Of a stretch of DNA of 64,000 bases, positions 22,995 to 34,665 are shown piece after piece. Source of the DNA: Heterocephalus glaber (taxonomy: Eukaryota > Chordata > Mammalia > Rodentia > Bathyergidae); assembly GCF_000247695.1 (NCBI RefSeq), contig NW_004624781.1, positions 9,808,169 to 9,872,168 of the forward strand. The letters are read 5' to 3'. A model generated the notes under the pieces. That model saw only the letters and a list, made by a program, of their open reading frames with translations. It searched no databases and had not been told where the DNA came from. How positions within the stretch are numbered: position 1 is the first letter of the stretch; every line of letters begins with the position of its first letter. The translations under genes were made by a program, and so were the position numbers.

Positions 22995-23381
22995 TGTATT
23001 AGTTCCCTAAAGCACCATATAAAAATTACCCTGGTGTATTAAAACAATAGGATTAGGATTTATTCTTTCATAACAACAGAAGCAGGAGTCTGAAATCCAG
23101 CTGCTGATGGGATCACATTCCCTTTAAAGGCTCTGGGGAAGAATATTTCCTTTCTTCTTCCAGTTTTCCTGGGGCTCCATCTACACATGGTACTCTGGGC
23201 ACTTCTTTCTGTATGTCTTCTCTTCTTGTAAGAACACCAGTGACCACCTAGGGACCACTCTAATCTGGTATGATCTCGTCTCCATCCTTGATGAGTCATG
23301 TGTGCAAAGACTATTTCCAAATAAGGTTACACACTGAGGTTGGGGTAGACATGAATATGAGAGGAACACTATTCAACCCAC
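22995..23381 (-). mobile_element. MLT1-type MaLR LTR
   Basis: The plus strand reads the antisense LTR from 'tgtattagttccctaaagc' through 'aaaacaataggattaggatt', 'gaagcaggagtctgaaatcc', 'gtcttctcttcttgtaagaa', 'gcaaagactatttccaaata' to 'aacactattcaaccca'. The motif order is complete, so this is a near-full-length solo LTR. Confidence 0.92.
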
Positions 23382-25079
23382 TGCTCCTCTTAACAAAAAG
23401 TCAAGTGGAACTCCAATGGGAGAGTGTAGGATTAGGAGAATGCAGACCACTCTGCATGAAGCCATAACTGAAATTGGAGATTGGAGCATGCAATCAACCT
23501 CCCCTAAAGAGGGAAGCAGGAGGCAATCTAAGAGAAGCCAGGACAATGAGTGAGCCCATTCCAGCAGCTCCTCCAGCCTGCACCCTTCTCCTAGGGAGCA
23601 GGGCACTATCACCACCAGTAGACAGGGAAAGCAAATGGTATTTTTTTTTAGAAGTATGCAACATTGCCTTGCTTCCTACACCTTTAACCCAAGAAACATT
23701 TGTAGCCAACATATGCTTCCCCCTCCAGATTCATTGTTATGCTCAGTTAAAAAACCAAACATTTTAGCATCCAAGCAACATTCATTAATTTCAACTGAGA
23801 ACAGAAAACAGGGCACAGGATAGACCACAGCTATAAAAGCTAATTTGTTTTCCAAGCTATTCTACAAAAATTGAAAGCTCAACTCTTCAGTCCTGTAAGC
23901 TGGTTTGTAGGTCATGAGTTTCACTTGTAAATTAACTTGTAGCATGAACAGCCAGCTCTATAAAGAAAGCTGTGTGAACCAGGCTTGTTTCCTAATTGAA
24001 CTTTCCTTCTGTGCACACAAAGCTAGGAAAGGGTTTTAACATCTTCAGTGCAGTATCATCCTAAAAACTAACATTGGGAGAAATAGATCAGAAAGCTTCA
24101 GAAACCCCTTGCATATTCACACATCTCTAGGTTTGAGGGTTCAGTCCTCCTCCTAGTGACACAAAGCATTTCCAAGAAGGAAACCACTGAAGGTCTGCCT
24201 CATTTGGACTGCTCTCCTCTACCATTCTCCAGTGAAGGGAGTTACAGGGTCCCTCTCTGCTTAGGTCATGAGGAGTAGGACACAGCCCCTGCCCAAGGCT
24301 TCCATGCAAACCTTTGTCCATCAGCATCTCCCCAACATGCACACAGGTGCCTTTTACCAGACAACCGACTCACAGCAATCACTTCCAGACCCTGTGACCA
24401 GGAGCTCCTACTTAGCACTCAGTCACTACTCAGAGTCTACAGTTTATCACCAATTCACAGTACAGGTGCATATGTCTGTGGGCAGCATTTTCTGTCACGG
24501 ACCAGAGGGAAGAATAACAAGTGGGAAGAGAAGAGTCAAGTAAAGCTAATCTTTCAAATCTATACCAGAAAATCATCGGTAAAGTTGGACATAGTTCTAA
24601 CAGAATACCCACACAGATATGGATGAAGGAATAGGGGAAGATTTTCAAACTACATTTCAAGTTTACTGTAACACTATAAAAATATTTCCCAAGAGCTTGG
24701 ACCAGTACCATCCACCTGGCTCCTACTATAAAGGCAAAGGCTTATCTAGAGACTCATAAAGTAGGAATCCACTAAGACAGCTGATCTCTTTCAAGATTAC
24801 TTCTTTTCAGAAAGGACTTTCCATCTGGACAACTGTCTACAAACTCTACTCCTGGCTCCATCCTGCACTGCTACAGAGTGTGTATCTCCTTATTATTGGA
24901 AGGTATAAATTCCTTCCTGCATGTTTCCAACATGGACACCTTCCTTTTCCTTGCATTTGTTTTAAAAGCTTAAGGGAAACAAAAAAGAACAGGGCCCCAC
25001 AGCCCCAGAAGAAAGCCACTCACAGTAACAGTCACATCAAATAGGTAGGTCGCAGCTAGGACACCTGACTGGAAGGTCA
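23382..25079. other. Unassigned sequence
   Basis: No repeat family recognised. Several short frames on opposite strands overlap at 23470-23770 and are not credible genes. An 8-9 base T run lies at 23641. Confidence 0.4.
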
Positions 25080-25330
25080 CGCGTCGGGGTAGGACAGGGC
25101 CAAGGCCTTATGAGATGACTTCCTGGTCCAGGTGCGACAGGCCACACAGGGCAGCTTGCCCAGCCATGACATAGCGGGGAGGGCCCAGCAGTGGCCCTGT
25201 TACAGCGATGTCACTTCTTTCTTCAAGTCTCCCAGTAGCTCTGTGTAAATGTGCAATCGATGAGAGGTGAGTGGCCCAGCATATCAGATTAGAGGAGTAA
25301 AATGTCACCGTCAGCCAGACTGAGAAGCCA
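25080..25330. other. CpG-bearing unidentified segment
   Basis: This segment keeps more CpGs than its surroundings (for example 'cacgcgtcgggg' at 25080, 'gtgcgacagg', 'tagcgggg', 'caatcgatg', 'caccgtcag'). The minus strand carries an 80-codon frame (25108-25350) with a hydrophobic start. I find no clean splice signals and no family match. It could be a diverged LTR or a piece of an exon. Confidence 0.2.
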
Positions 25331-25779
25331 ATGCCAGAAACTGGTATCACCAGGAGCCCAGGCGATGGCCGGAGGGGCAGACCATGCCAAAGACACAGCA
25401 GTCATCTCCTGCCCAGCCCTCCGGACTCACCCACACACAAAGGTGGTGACACCAAGTTGGCCTTGCAAACTTCTGCCTGCTGCCTGGACACATGTCAGCC
25501 ACTGAGCAATTTCCTCCAAACTGCAGAAAGCTGACAGGCTAAAAAAAAAGCAGCTGACCCCACTCCTGACAATGCCCATGCAGAGGCATTTATAATGGAC
25601 ACTCTAAACAATCTGAGCTTGCATTCAACACCAAACCCCAGTGAGGTCTCTTTCCCATCATGCAGCATTGCCTGGCCAATTCTGAGCAGCAAGGAAACCC
25701 TACATGAAGACGTACAGGCAAACATCACCTACTGCTTTGCTGGGACAAGGACAGGGACACTTCTACACTTCTCTTTTGT
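25331..25779. other. Unassigned sequence
   Basis: Mixed composition, no recognised repeat or coding frame. Confidence 0.4.
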
Positions 25780-25865
25780 TTTTGTTTTTTTGGTCCTGGG
25801 GATCGAACTTGGGTCCTTCCGCTTGTGAGGCAGGCGGTGGAACCACTGAGCTAAATCCCCAGCCC
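25780..25865 (-). mobile_element. Young ID-type SINE
   Basis: Antisense unit: T-rich tail, 'ggtcctggggatcgaacttg', 'gcttgtgaggcaggcgg', 'ccactgagctaaatccccag', 'ccct'. Flanking copies of 'tctacacttctcttttg' (about 25762-25778) and 'tctacatttctcttttg' (about 25866-25882) differ by one base and form the target duplication. Confidence 0.92.
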
Positions 25866-25882
25866 TCTACATTTCTCTTTTG

Positions 25883-26426
25883 AAAAGGTAATTATTATTT
25901 CTTAAAAGCTTTCTAAGAAAATATGATACTAAAGAGATAACTCAGTAAAAGTTAATTTTTTAAAAAAAGAGGTTGAATATCATGCAATATGTAGAGGTGG
26001 GATAGCAAAGCTTTCCAATTTCACATGAGAGTTCCAGTGAAATTATCCAGAGAATAAGAAAACCAGGGAGAAACTCCACCACAAGGAGCCTGGGCTACAT
26101 ACCAGCAAGAAAGAGTTCCTTCAGGAAAAAAAAAAATGAAAGTAATAAAGAAAATGTTGCAGCAGTGAAAATTTGCTTGTCAGACAGTAAAACCCACTCA
26201 TAAAGCTCAAATAATTACATGTTCATTCTGGCTCAGGACAAACAGATAAATAAAAGATACAATGCCTAGTTAGTGTACATACAGCATTCATATTTATGTC
26301 TATGTGACTCAACTGTCCAAGTCCACTGGGGAGGTCTTTCTAAGTGAAAATAATGTGAAAAAAAAAAGTCAAGGAGATTTCACAATGGGTAAAACAAAAA
26401 TATTGTACAGTAAGAGGATCAGCAGA
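25883..26426. other. AT-rich unassigned sequence
   Basis: A-rich, with no recognised family. Confidence 0.4.
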
Positions 26427-26523
26427 GGGCCGGGGATTTAGCTCAGCGGTTTCGCCGCCTGCTGCAAAAGCACAAGGACCAGAGTTCAATCCCCAGTACT
26501 CCCCCCAAAAAAAGAAAGAAATA
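26427..26523 (+). mobile_element. Young ID-type SINE
   Basis: 'gggccggggatttagctcag', 'cggtttcgccgcctgctg', 'gttcaatccccagtac', then an A-rich tail. Flanks share 'gatcagcag' (26417-26425 and just after the tail at about 26527-26535). Confidence 0.92.
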
Positions 26524-26553
26524 GAAGATCAGCAGTGAACTTTAAAATCGTTT

Positions 26554-26753
26554 TTGTAGAATATAAATAAAAGACAGTAGGAAACAGGGAGACAGATCGT
26601 TTACAAATGGGAAAGGGAACGAGAGATGGAGGAGGAGAGGGGACATAAAAGGAAGGAAGATATGCCACGTACCAGCACCAACTCTGCACAATGAATATAA
26701 TCATTATGCACCACAAACATATACTAATGAAAAGAAAAAAGGATCAAAAGAAA
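26554..26753 (+). mobile_element. L1 3' UTR fragment
   Basis: 'agaatataaataaaagacag', 'gaaacagggagacagatcg', 'aaatgggaaagggaacgaga', then a purine-rich tail. The same string of motifs occurs in the L1 3' end at about 36395-36602 ('aatataaataaagagcaaag', 'ggaaacagatcttttgc', 'aaaggaaagggaagcaaaag'), so the two belong to one L1 subfamily. Confidence 0.75.
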
Positions 26754-26764
26754 ATATTATGTTA

Positions 26765-26867
26765 GGGCCGGGGATTTAGCTCAGTGGTTTCGCTGCTTGC
26801 TGCGCAAGCGCAAGGACCCGAGTTCAAACCCCGGCACCAAAAAAAAAAAAACGAAAAAAAAAAAAAA
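26765..26867 (+). mobile_element. Young ID-type SINE
   Basis: 'gggccggggatttagctcag', 'tggtttcgctgcttgctgcg', 'gttcaaaccccggcacc', then a long interrupted A-tail. 'aagaaaatatt' before and 'aagaaagtatt' after (about 26868) are the likely target duplication. Confidence 0.9.
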
Positions 26868-26920
26868 AGAAAGTATTTTTTTAGAGTATGACATAAGGTT
26901 ACTGTCTACATGATAAGTTA

Positions 26921-27007
26921 CTTTTTTGGGGGGTACCGGAAATCAAACTCGGGACTTTGCGCTTGCGAGGCAGATGGTGGAACCGCTGAGCTAAGTCCCC
27001 AGCCCTA
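26921..27007 (-). mobile_element. Young ID-type SINE
   Basis: Antisense unit 'ggtaccggaaatcaaactcg', 'gcgcttgcgaggcagatgg', 'ccgctgagctaagtccccag', 'ccct'. 'gataagtta' on the left and 'ggtaagtta' on the right are the likely duplication. It faces the plus-strand copy just to its left across about 53 bases. Confidence 0.9.
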
Positions 27008-28689
27008 AGGTAAGTTATTTAAAAATAAAAACGTGGTTAAAAAAAAAAGAGCAAATATTATAACACAAAACGGTTAAAAAATAGTAATAAAATTTTCACA
27101 ACAGAACAAATGGAAATGGCAAGGAAATAAGCAGAAAAGGGTCATCCTCAGAAACACCTTTAAAGTGTAAATCCAAACAAGACAATCTCCATTGCATTAC
27201 CAGGGGTCTGAAGAAGAAATATAGAGGGATACACGCCATCTCTAGAGCAGGTACTATCTCCTGGTGATTAGTATGACTACACTCCTTAAGGGTCATAAAT
27301 GTGGTCACACTCCTGTGACTCATCACTTCATTTCTAGGAGTTTACTGAAATCAAAGCCATCACTGTTCTGTTCATAAGCCGGGTACAAAATGACCTGAGG
27401 CACACACCTACAGGCTAAAAGCGTAACAGACTACCTTTTAAATGTTAATAGTGAATTTTATTAGCTTTAAAATCTGGCTTTGTAAATAATTTGTGATTCG
27501 CTACATTTCGATTTTCTGCCACACACATATACCATAGATGGTCTCAAAAATTAACCCTTTCTTAACCAACTTGCCAAACTAAAAGCCACCCTTCAACAGG
27601 CAACCTATATCCAACACTGAATGGTAGGTCTACCAGGGTGAGCTTGTTTGTTCTCAACCTGTGCAAGTCATTATTCTGTAATCAGATATTCAAATATAGT
27701 ATGGGCTGCAGAAACATGAGCACACAAAGGAAGGTCTGGTATGAACATTCAGTAGAAGGCTGTTGTGAATCACTAATATGGAAAATTCCTCCAAAATTGG
27801 ATGAGAAATAGATATCAATCAACAGAGCAGAAGAATTTTTTTTTAATATTAAGGAAAGTGCTCGGATAATTTTAAAAAACCGTTTAAATACACATTGCAC
27901 TTTAAAGATCCCAATCTAGAAATTATAGGTCCCATAACAAGACACTGATGCAGGATGGAAAGATGCTTTGGTTGTCCAGTCAGAACCACATTCAGAGACA
28001 TTCAATTATGCTGTGATTGAGGTCAAGATTTAAATGTGCGTAGTTCAAGACTTTTTATGATTCTTAGTCTTAACTGACTAGTGAAAATTATAATTCTTTG
28101 ATGATATTCAAAGATCAGTTGTGTCAAACAAGGAAGCTTTCTTATAAATCCCTTCTCTAATAGAAAAGGGAAGGTACTTTTGAGTACAAAAGTGGTGGAG
28201 TCAGGACAAGAAGGAAAGAGTGAGAAAAGTAGAAATCCCTTCTCCCCATAAAAGGCTACTTCAATTTCCAAGCAGCAAAATTGAAAACCTGCAAGTTTTA
28301 AATTCAGATGCTTCAATGGCTAATTATAAGATCAATGCAATAATTTAAAAAGCCTTTACCTGCCACAGAAGATGTGATCAAAGGACAGAAAATTAATTAA
28401 AATTCTTAGACATACTGTTCCAAATAAAACCACCTAGTAAAGCACTGTAAGTTCCAAAATAAAGAAAAATAGCTAATAAATAATTCAGCAAATGTTCTAT
28501 GAATTAGCTGATGAATTTTCTGCTATAGCAGTCGAGCAAAGTATCACTTTTGGATACAGTGAGCTTAATTTTTTTTAAAGCATCATTATTGACATTCAAT
28601 AAGCTCCACATAAGAAACATTTGTAAGCTTTTATATGTGCATATACCTACCTGTGGAATCACCATGACAAGTGAGATAATGAACACAGC
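27008..28689. other. AT-rich unassigned sequence
   Basis: No repeat named with confidence. A-rich runs near 27030-27100 and a T-run at about 27836-27845. Confidence 0.4.
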
Positions 28690-29128
28690 CCTTACTCCTC
28701 AATTTTCCTATGGCCCTTTGTAATACCCCTCCTGACTCTTGCAAACACTAATCTCTTTCCTGTCACTATATGCTAGTGTGTGTGTTTCTGGAATTTTGCA
28801 TGAAAGAAATCAAACAGCATATACTGTTTTCATTTGGCTTTGTTCACTAAGCATCATTATTTCAGGACCAATCTTTGTGTGTATACCAGTAGCTCGTTTC
28901 ATTTACTGCTTAGTCTTATCCCCTTGAATGGACAGAATAGAATTTACTGACCCTTTCAATGTGGATGGACAACTGGGTAGTTTCCAAGTTTGGGCTATGT
29001 GTAATACAGCTCTGAGTACCAAGTGCATGGGACCAAGGATGCCTTTAGCATTCATATGGAAGTCTTTGCAAGGACAGAGTTTATCTGAGAAGTAGCACAG
29101 CTAAGATGCATGTTAGATGTATGTTTCA

Positions 29129-29213
29129 CTTTTTTTTTGTACTGGGGATCAAACTCAGGTCCTTGCGCTTGCGAGGCAGGCAGTGGAATCCCTGAGCTAA
29201 ATCCCCGGCCCTA
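29129..29213 (-). mobile_element. Young ID-type SINE (inserted in L1)
   Basis: 'gtactggggatcaaactcag', 'ccttgcgcttgcgaggcagg', 'ccctgagctaaatccccgg', 'ccct' on the plus strand, with a T-rich tail on the left. It lies inside an old L1. Confidence 0.92.
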
Positions 29214-29238
29214 TTGAGAGGCTTTTGGATTTTGGGGG

Positions 29239-29326
29239 TTTTTTTTTGGTACCGGGGATAGAACTCAGGTCCCTCCACTTGCAAGGCAGGTGGCTGAACC
29301 ACTGAGCTAAATCGCTGTCGGCCCTA
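29239..29326 (-). mobile_element. Young ID-type SINE (inserted in L1)
   Basis: 'ggtaccggggatagaactca', 'ggtccctccacttgcaaggc', 'gaaccactgagctaaatcg', 'ggccct', preceded by a T-run. It shares orientation with the copy 26 bases to its left. Near its end it has an extra 'ctgtc' compared with other copies. Confidence 0.92.
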
Positions 29327-29584
29327 ACTTTTGAAGAAATTGCCAAACTGTTTTCCAAAGAGGTTTTCCAGTCCTACCAGCAGCAAGTGATTTCTGTTTG
29401 TTCCATACGAGCTGTATGAATGCTTTGTAAAACAAAGGATCCCTTCTTTGCAAAATATATAGTAAATGTAGACTTGTCTACTTCACAGGAACTGGAGCAT
29501 AACTTGACCATTAAGGTACTTTTAAAATTTCAGCCTTCTCCCTACAGGACACATTATAAGAAAAAGCAGCAAAGCATATTGATA

Positions 29585-29830
29585 AAATTAAGCATGTACA
29601 TTCATTCAGTGTTTATCATGGGCCTGATTCTGTGCAGTCCATCTGTAAACTCCCCACAAGAACCCTAGGAGGGTAGCTACTAAAATTAAACCAACTCCAT
29701 TTTATAGGTGAGGAAAGTTAAAGACAGATAAATTATCCAGGACAATGAGCTAATTACCAAGTGGCAGGACCAGGATTTGAATGCAGAAGTCTGAGCCCTG
29801 TTCTCCTAGCTGTATCCCCTATGCCCATCT
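29585..29830 (-). repeat. MIR SINE (well preserved)
   Basis: Contains the full antisense core: 'ccattttataggtgaggaaa', 'gttaaagacagataaattat', 'aagtggcaggaccaggattt', 'gaatgcagaagtctgagccc'. It is one of the best-preserved MIRs in the window. Confidence 0.9.
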
Positions 29831-30837
29831 ACGTATTCTTAAATGCTGGTTATCTGTCATACAGAACTATGACCCAACCCTAACATTCCTTTCCAGAGAT
29901 AACTGATTTCGACCTTTAAATATGACATCATGGAATGAGGCCTGGAATATCATTCTGAGCAGAAGCTCTAAGTAAATGTTGAAACCTACAATACCAACAT
30001 TTCTATATCATGTATTATCATCAGAGCAATGACAGAAGGGATATTCATTACTTCAATCCAGTGGATGTTACCTACTGAGCACAAAATCAGTCCTAAAATA
30101 CAAAAAGACATTATTTCAAACAATATGGTCTACTTTTAAAACAGCACTTTTCTTGCAGAAAGAAGAAAAAAAAGTGGCACAAGTAAGCAGATTCATTATC
30201 CACTGTTAGGCTGCTGTGGTTTATAAAATCCAATGCAGTTACTAAAAGGCCTTACCATAAAGACCCAAGTCTGGAAGATAACCAGGTCAGCAATGTGTTG
30301 TGTTTTAAAAACTTCTTAGTATTTGTTGCCACAGTTTAAAAAGCATAAAAACAGAGGGTCATTGTGCAGCCACCTCTCTGTCTAGAGATCGTCTCAGAGT
30401 GCAGCAGGGACCAAGGATAGTGCTTACATTAAGAAAAAAGCAAGGAAAACAACATTTCCTAGCAGCAGCAGACTGTGACATCGACCGGATCATACAGACT
30501 ATTGATTCATAAGCAAAAAAAGAAAAAAGGTTGGCAAAAAAATCGGCATGCTGACAAAAGAGAAGGAAATTGCTCTATTAGCAAGATCATGGACAGGTTG
30601 AGGGATCGTGAAGTGAAGGAGGATTGTTCAATGACAAATCGACATATGTTTAATACCCAGTGGACGCAAAGTACTGTATCAGGCTCGGGATGGGCATGTG
30701 CGTGGAAGAGTAGTTAGGTACAAAAAGTATAAACCAAGACTACACCATCAAGTTGGGGAAACAGCCTACACTTCAGAATAAAAATCATGACATACTCAGT
30801 CCGAGATGAAGGTTCACCACTGACCTTAGCTAATACA
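29831..30837. other. Unassigned sequence with CpG-bearing part
   Basis: The part from about 30440 to 30740 retains several CpGs ('catcgaccgg', 'atcggcatg', 'gatcgtg', 'ggacgc') and an ORF of 80 codons on the plus strand, but no family or domain is recognised. It may be an old pseudogene or DNA-transposon remnant. Confidence 0.3.
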
Positions 30838-30990
30838 GACTGAGTGTGAGCACTACTTAAGTACTTCCAAAATGCCAGCTCACCTAATCTTCACAAAAGC
30901 CACATGAGTGTGGCAGATATGGCCCTTATCGCCACCTCCCTGAGTACTGGAATGACTAGGACAAGTTCCGTGACTTACTCCTGACCCACA
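30838..30990 (-). repeat. MIR SINE fragment
   Basis: 'tgtgagcactacttaagtac', 'atgccagctcacctaatctt', 'cacaaaagccacatgagtgt' and 'ggcagatatggcccttatcg' follow the antisense MIR 3' half. Confidence 0.75.
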
Positions 30991-31360
30991 GCCAATAAAC
31001 GTTACACTGGGACCCCAGCGTGGCTCTCTGTTCAACTCCAAAGGTGAACTCTTCACAGCTTTTAAAAACACAGGAGGATGATCCCTTCTTCAGGTAGTGA
31101 GGGTCTGGAAGGCTCCCTGCAGGAAGGACGGGAGTGTCCCAGGAAACTCCTGGGAGGAGGCAAGACTATTATAGGAGAAGGAAAGGACATGGTCAGAGGT
31201 TGGGCAATGCTCCACAAACAAGCAAAGGAATAACGTTTACCAAGGCAAAAACTGGCCATTACCACCTCAATTGTGTAATGATGGGACAAACCGAGACTGT
31301 GCACCATCTGACAGCACACAAAAAGAACAGTGTCATTCGTGACAGTCCTGCCCAGACTGC

Positions 31361-31800
31361 TGCTATAGTTTGGATACAGACTGAACGTGCCCCCTCAAGG
31401 GTTCCTGTGTTAAGAGCGGAGACCTCCACATGGCAGTGCTGGAAGGTGCTGTGGGACTCCATAAGGGGCAGTCTGGTAGGCACGGAGGGTGGTACCCTGG
31501 GAAGAAATTGGGGTAGTTCTCCTGGTTAATTCTTACAAGCAGACTGTTATAAAGGAATAAGACTGGTTCCTCCTGCTCTCTTGCTTCCTAGCTTGCCATG
31601 TGACCACTTGCTGTCTTGTGGTCTCCTGCCCCAGTGCCGTATGCCATGATGTGTTGCACCAAGAGGGCCTTGCCAGAGTCAGACCCATGCTGTGTAGCCA
31701 TTCAGCCCTCAAAACTGAGCTAAAGAGCCTTTTTTTTCTCACTATAAAGTACTCACCCTCAGGTGTTTTCTTGTGGGAATGGAAAACAGACAAATAGAGA
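31361..31800 (+). mobile_element. MaLR solo LTR
   Basis: Starts 'tgctatagtttggatacaga', continues 'agggttcctgtgttaagagc', 'tggaaggtgctgtgggact', 'ctgctctcttgcttcctagc', 'ccatgtgaccact' and ends 'actataaagtactcaccctc', 'aggtgttttcttgtgggaat'. The order is that of a complete MaLR LTR. The interval 30991-31360 on its left shows nothing I can name. Confidence 0.88.
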
Positions 31801-32795
31801 TGTATAACCTGAATTCAAAGAGGAAAGACACAAACTCAAAGTGAGAGATACTAGATACTTTGGAAAATATATAACTTTTCATCTTCAAAGGGGCTACATA
31901 AACTGTTCCAGGTGATAAGGAGATATAACACATGATTCTGAACTTTTTCCTTCTGCTACAAAGGACGCTACTAGGGCATTTTGTGAATCTCAAGTAACGT
32001 CTGGGGATTAGATGGTTGTACTTTTGATGATTGCACTGTGGTTATGTTCAAGAATGTCCTCTTCTAGAAAATATCTGCTAAAATAAAAGTAATTGTGAGT
32101 GATTGCGCATTAGGTCAGCAACTCAGACGGTTCAAGAACCACTCACTGCGCCCCTTTTTACGTATCCGATTGTTTAAAAAAGTTTTTAAAGTGCCCCCCC
32201 ACCCGCCAAAGGCTGTATATAATAAAGCAGGAAGCATGGTGAGGGAGCATGCATAGGGAGACTATTTACCTTTGCTCCTTATCTACCACTAAAGCAAGCA
32301 CCTCTACCACCACCCACAGCTCTGCACACTGCTCCCTGCTTCTGTCCATTCCTGCAGGGCTGCAATTCCTGCAAGAATGCACTGCACAGACAGACCTTTT
32401 GTACTAGTCTCCTACCTCATCTGACTTCTGCCTGGCACTCCACACAAACAGCTGGTGGCCAAGGTGACACACGTCTTCCCTGTTAACGAAGCAGGATTTC
32501 ACTTTCTAGTCCTTACTTGTTGGCACAGCAATGGGCCAAGTAGCTACTTTAGTTGGGTCGCTTGCCCAATGGTACCTCTCTAATCCCTTCTTCTGTCTGA
32601 GTCACCTTTTCTCCTCTCCCTCTGTATCCTTCCCTGGACAGTTTCCTCTGCTTTGAGGGCTTGCATTCACCAGCTCTGTAGACAGAGGCCAGACTTCCCT
32701 CTCTACTTCTTAACCAAGTCGATTCCCGAACTCCCCAATATTGTTCACAAGCATACAAATTCATCATAGTCCAAAATGAGCTCATCACCTCTTCC
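31801..32795. other. Unassigned sequence
   Basis: No family recognised. A C-run (about 32195-32205) and mixed sequence. The minus frame at 32549-32815 has no recognisable domain. Confidence 0.4.
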
Positions 32796-33345
32796 CCTGT
32801 CCTCAAGCCTTCCAAACCTACTCCCCTTCTGGGGTCCTAATCTCAGTAGCACTGCCATTCACCCAACTGTCAAATCCAGAAATGGGAGAAACATCCTTGA
32901 TACCACCCTCTCCCATCCTTCCATATCCAGTTACTCATCTTCTGGAAAGTTTAACTCCCAAGTAACTCTCAAGTATGTACCCTACTCCAGCTCTAAAAGA
33001 CTATCAACCAAGATACTGCAAAACTCTGATAACTGGGCTGCACATTTCTTACTACACTTTATTTGATATACCCTCCATTGGTAATCTGGAAATTCAAATC
33101 TGACTTGAGCTCACTCAGCTACAACTATGTAGTGGAGACCCACCCTCCTTAGGACAAAGGTGAAACCTCTTACTAGATATTACAAGATCTACTACAACCC
33201 TATCTCTCTTGTCCTAAACACTCTGTACCTACTGTCTTGAAATGTTTCCTGTTCCCATCTTACAGACAACAACATTCCCAACATTTAGCAGAATGCCCAG
33301 TACACTGTCGAAATTCAATAAGCATTTGCTGCACAAAACTCAAAA
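32796..33345 (+). repeat. L2 LINE 3' portion
   Basis: Collinear with L2: 'aatgggagaaacatccttga', 'ccatatccagttactcatc', 'aactctcaagtatgtaccct', 'ggacaaaggtgaaacctctt', 'acaagatctactacaaccct', 'ctgtcttgaaatgtttcctg', ending 'ttcaataagcatttgct'. The reading frame is destroyed. Confidence 0.78.
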
Positions 33346-34525
33346 AGATGGAGAGATGCTAGAGGAGCTTAACATTGTATACGAACTCAGCTCTTGAGCT
33401 ATACCAAAGTATTAAGCACACAACTTAAATCGTTGGCAAAAGCATAACAAAAATGTCAGAGTCTGCATAAAATAACTGGCAGCATAAGTTCAAGGTCTTT
33501 CCAGTTAGACGTTAGTGAGGAAGAAGGGAAATACACTTGCTCACAGTCAGGCAGGCCGTGTTAGGCCCCAGCTTATTGTCACACACAGCATGACTCAACT
33601 CCACTGTACTTGAAGTGTGGGGTGTGCTGTTCATAGTGTGCTGATAGTAAATACAATGGGAAGAGGGAGGCAGGGGTTAAGGACACTCCCCACCCAGACA
33701 CAGACACACAGACGTACACACACATGTGCACGCCAGCTGCTCCACAAAGGGGTCAAATAAACACTAAGGAATGAGGGGCAAGTTACAAGAGAAAAAAGGT
33801 AGGGTGACTATCTATAAAACCTCACTTGACACCCCACAACACCAAAGGATCATTTTGAATCTTTCATATATCATTCCTTCTATTTTCTTTAAAAGTCCAC
33901 TAAGACACGGCCATTTGGAGGCTCTGCTGAAGAGCAGAGGTGAACATGCTCCCAGTGACCGTCAGCCCCTTCATCTTGGGTACTGCTGCAGAGTCAAAGG
34001 AGAGATAGAGTCAAGAAAGGAAAATGCAAAAGCAACAGAATTGAGGCCATTTCAGCTTAAAAGCACCATGGAATGGAATCAGTAACCTCATTAAGGAGGT
34101 GGGCTGCTGTGGGTGGGCTGCGGAGATCCTGTCAGGCCTCAGCACTGGGTCTTGATGTCTGGGTGACAAATAAAAAGCTTCCGTGACTTCTGTGACCTCG
34201 TGACTGCTCTGATGCCTATTAAGCATTAAAAGAGATGTTTTCCCTGAAGGAAAGAGAAAGTCTAACAGGACTCCAAGGGCAACTGAAGGGCAGGCTGAAG
34301 CCCCACAAGCAGAGGAAGAAAGCAACTTCCGAGAGACCCAGCATCATGGGTGAGGAAATTGCTGCTGTGAAGGGACACAAGTAGCCTCACCATATGGAAA
34401 AGGCATCGGGAGAGGAGAAAGGACATGTCCAGGCACCTGTGGAATGGTGGTGACAGTGGATCTCAAAGCGGATGTGCACCTCGGAGACCACAGGTGCCAG
34501 GAGGGTGCTGTGTGCCATCCCTCAA
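33346..34525. other. Unassigned sequence
   Basis: Includes a degenerate CA-rich run at about 33697-33730. No recognisable element or gene elsewhere. Confidence 0.4.
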
Positions 34526-34665
34526 TGGGGAGGTTACCACTAACTCCACTCTACAGAGCCAAAGTCACAGAAAGGGCAAAGCTTACAAACCTGTGAAGTG
34601 GTAGGGAGTGGACTTGTACCCGGGCCTCTCCTATTTCAAAATCAGGGACCTTCTGTTTGCAGTAC
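34526..34665 (-). repeat. MIR SINE fragment
   Basis: 'ccactctacagagccaaagt', 'cacagaaagggcaaagctta', 'tgaagtggtagggagtggac', 'ttgtacccgggcctctcc' match the antisense MIR core order. Confidence 0.65.

Larger units (their letters stand above)
28690..29410 (-). mobile_element. L1 3' portion, split by two SINEs
   Basis: The plus strand shows antisense L1: 'ggccctttgtaatacccctc', 'tgtgtgtttctggaattttg', 'catttggctttgttcact', 'aatgtggatggacaactggg', 'ctgagtaccaagtgcatggg'. After two ID insertions (29129-29213 and 29239-29326) it resumes with 'aacttttgaagaaattgcca', 'aactgttttccaaagagg'. Collinear with the usual L1 order and non-coding. Confidence 0.8.
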
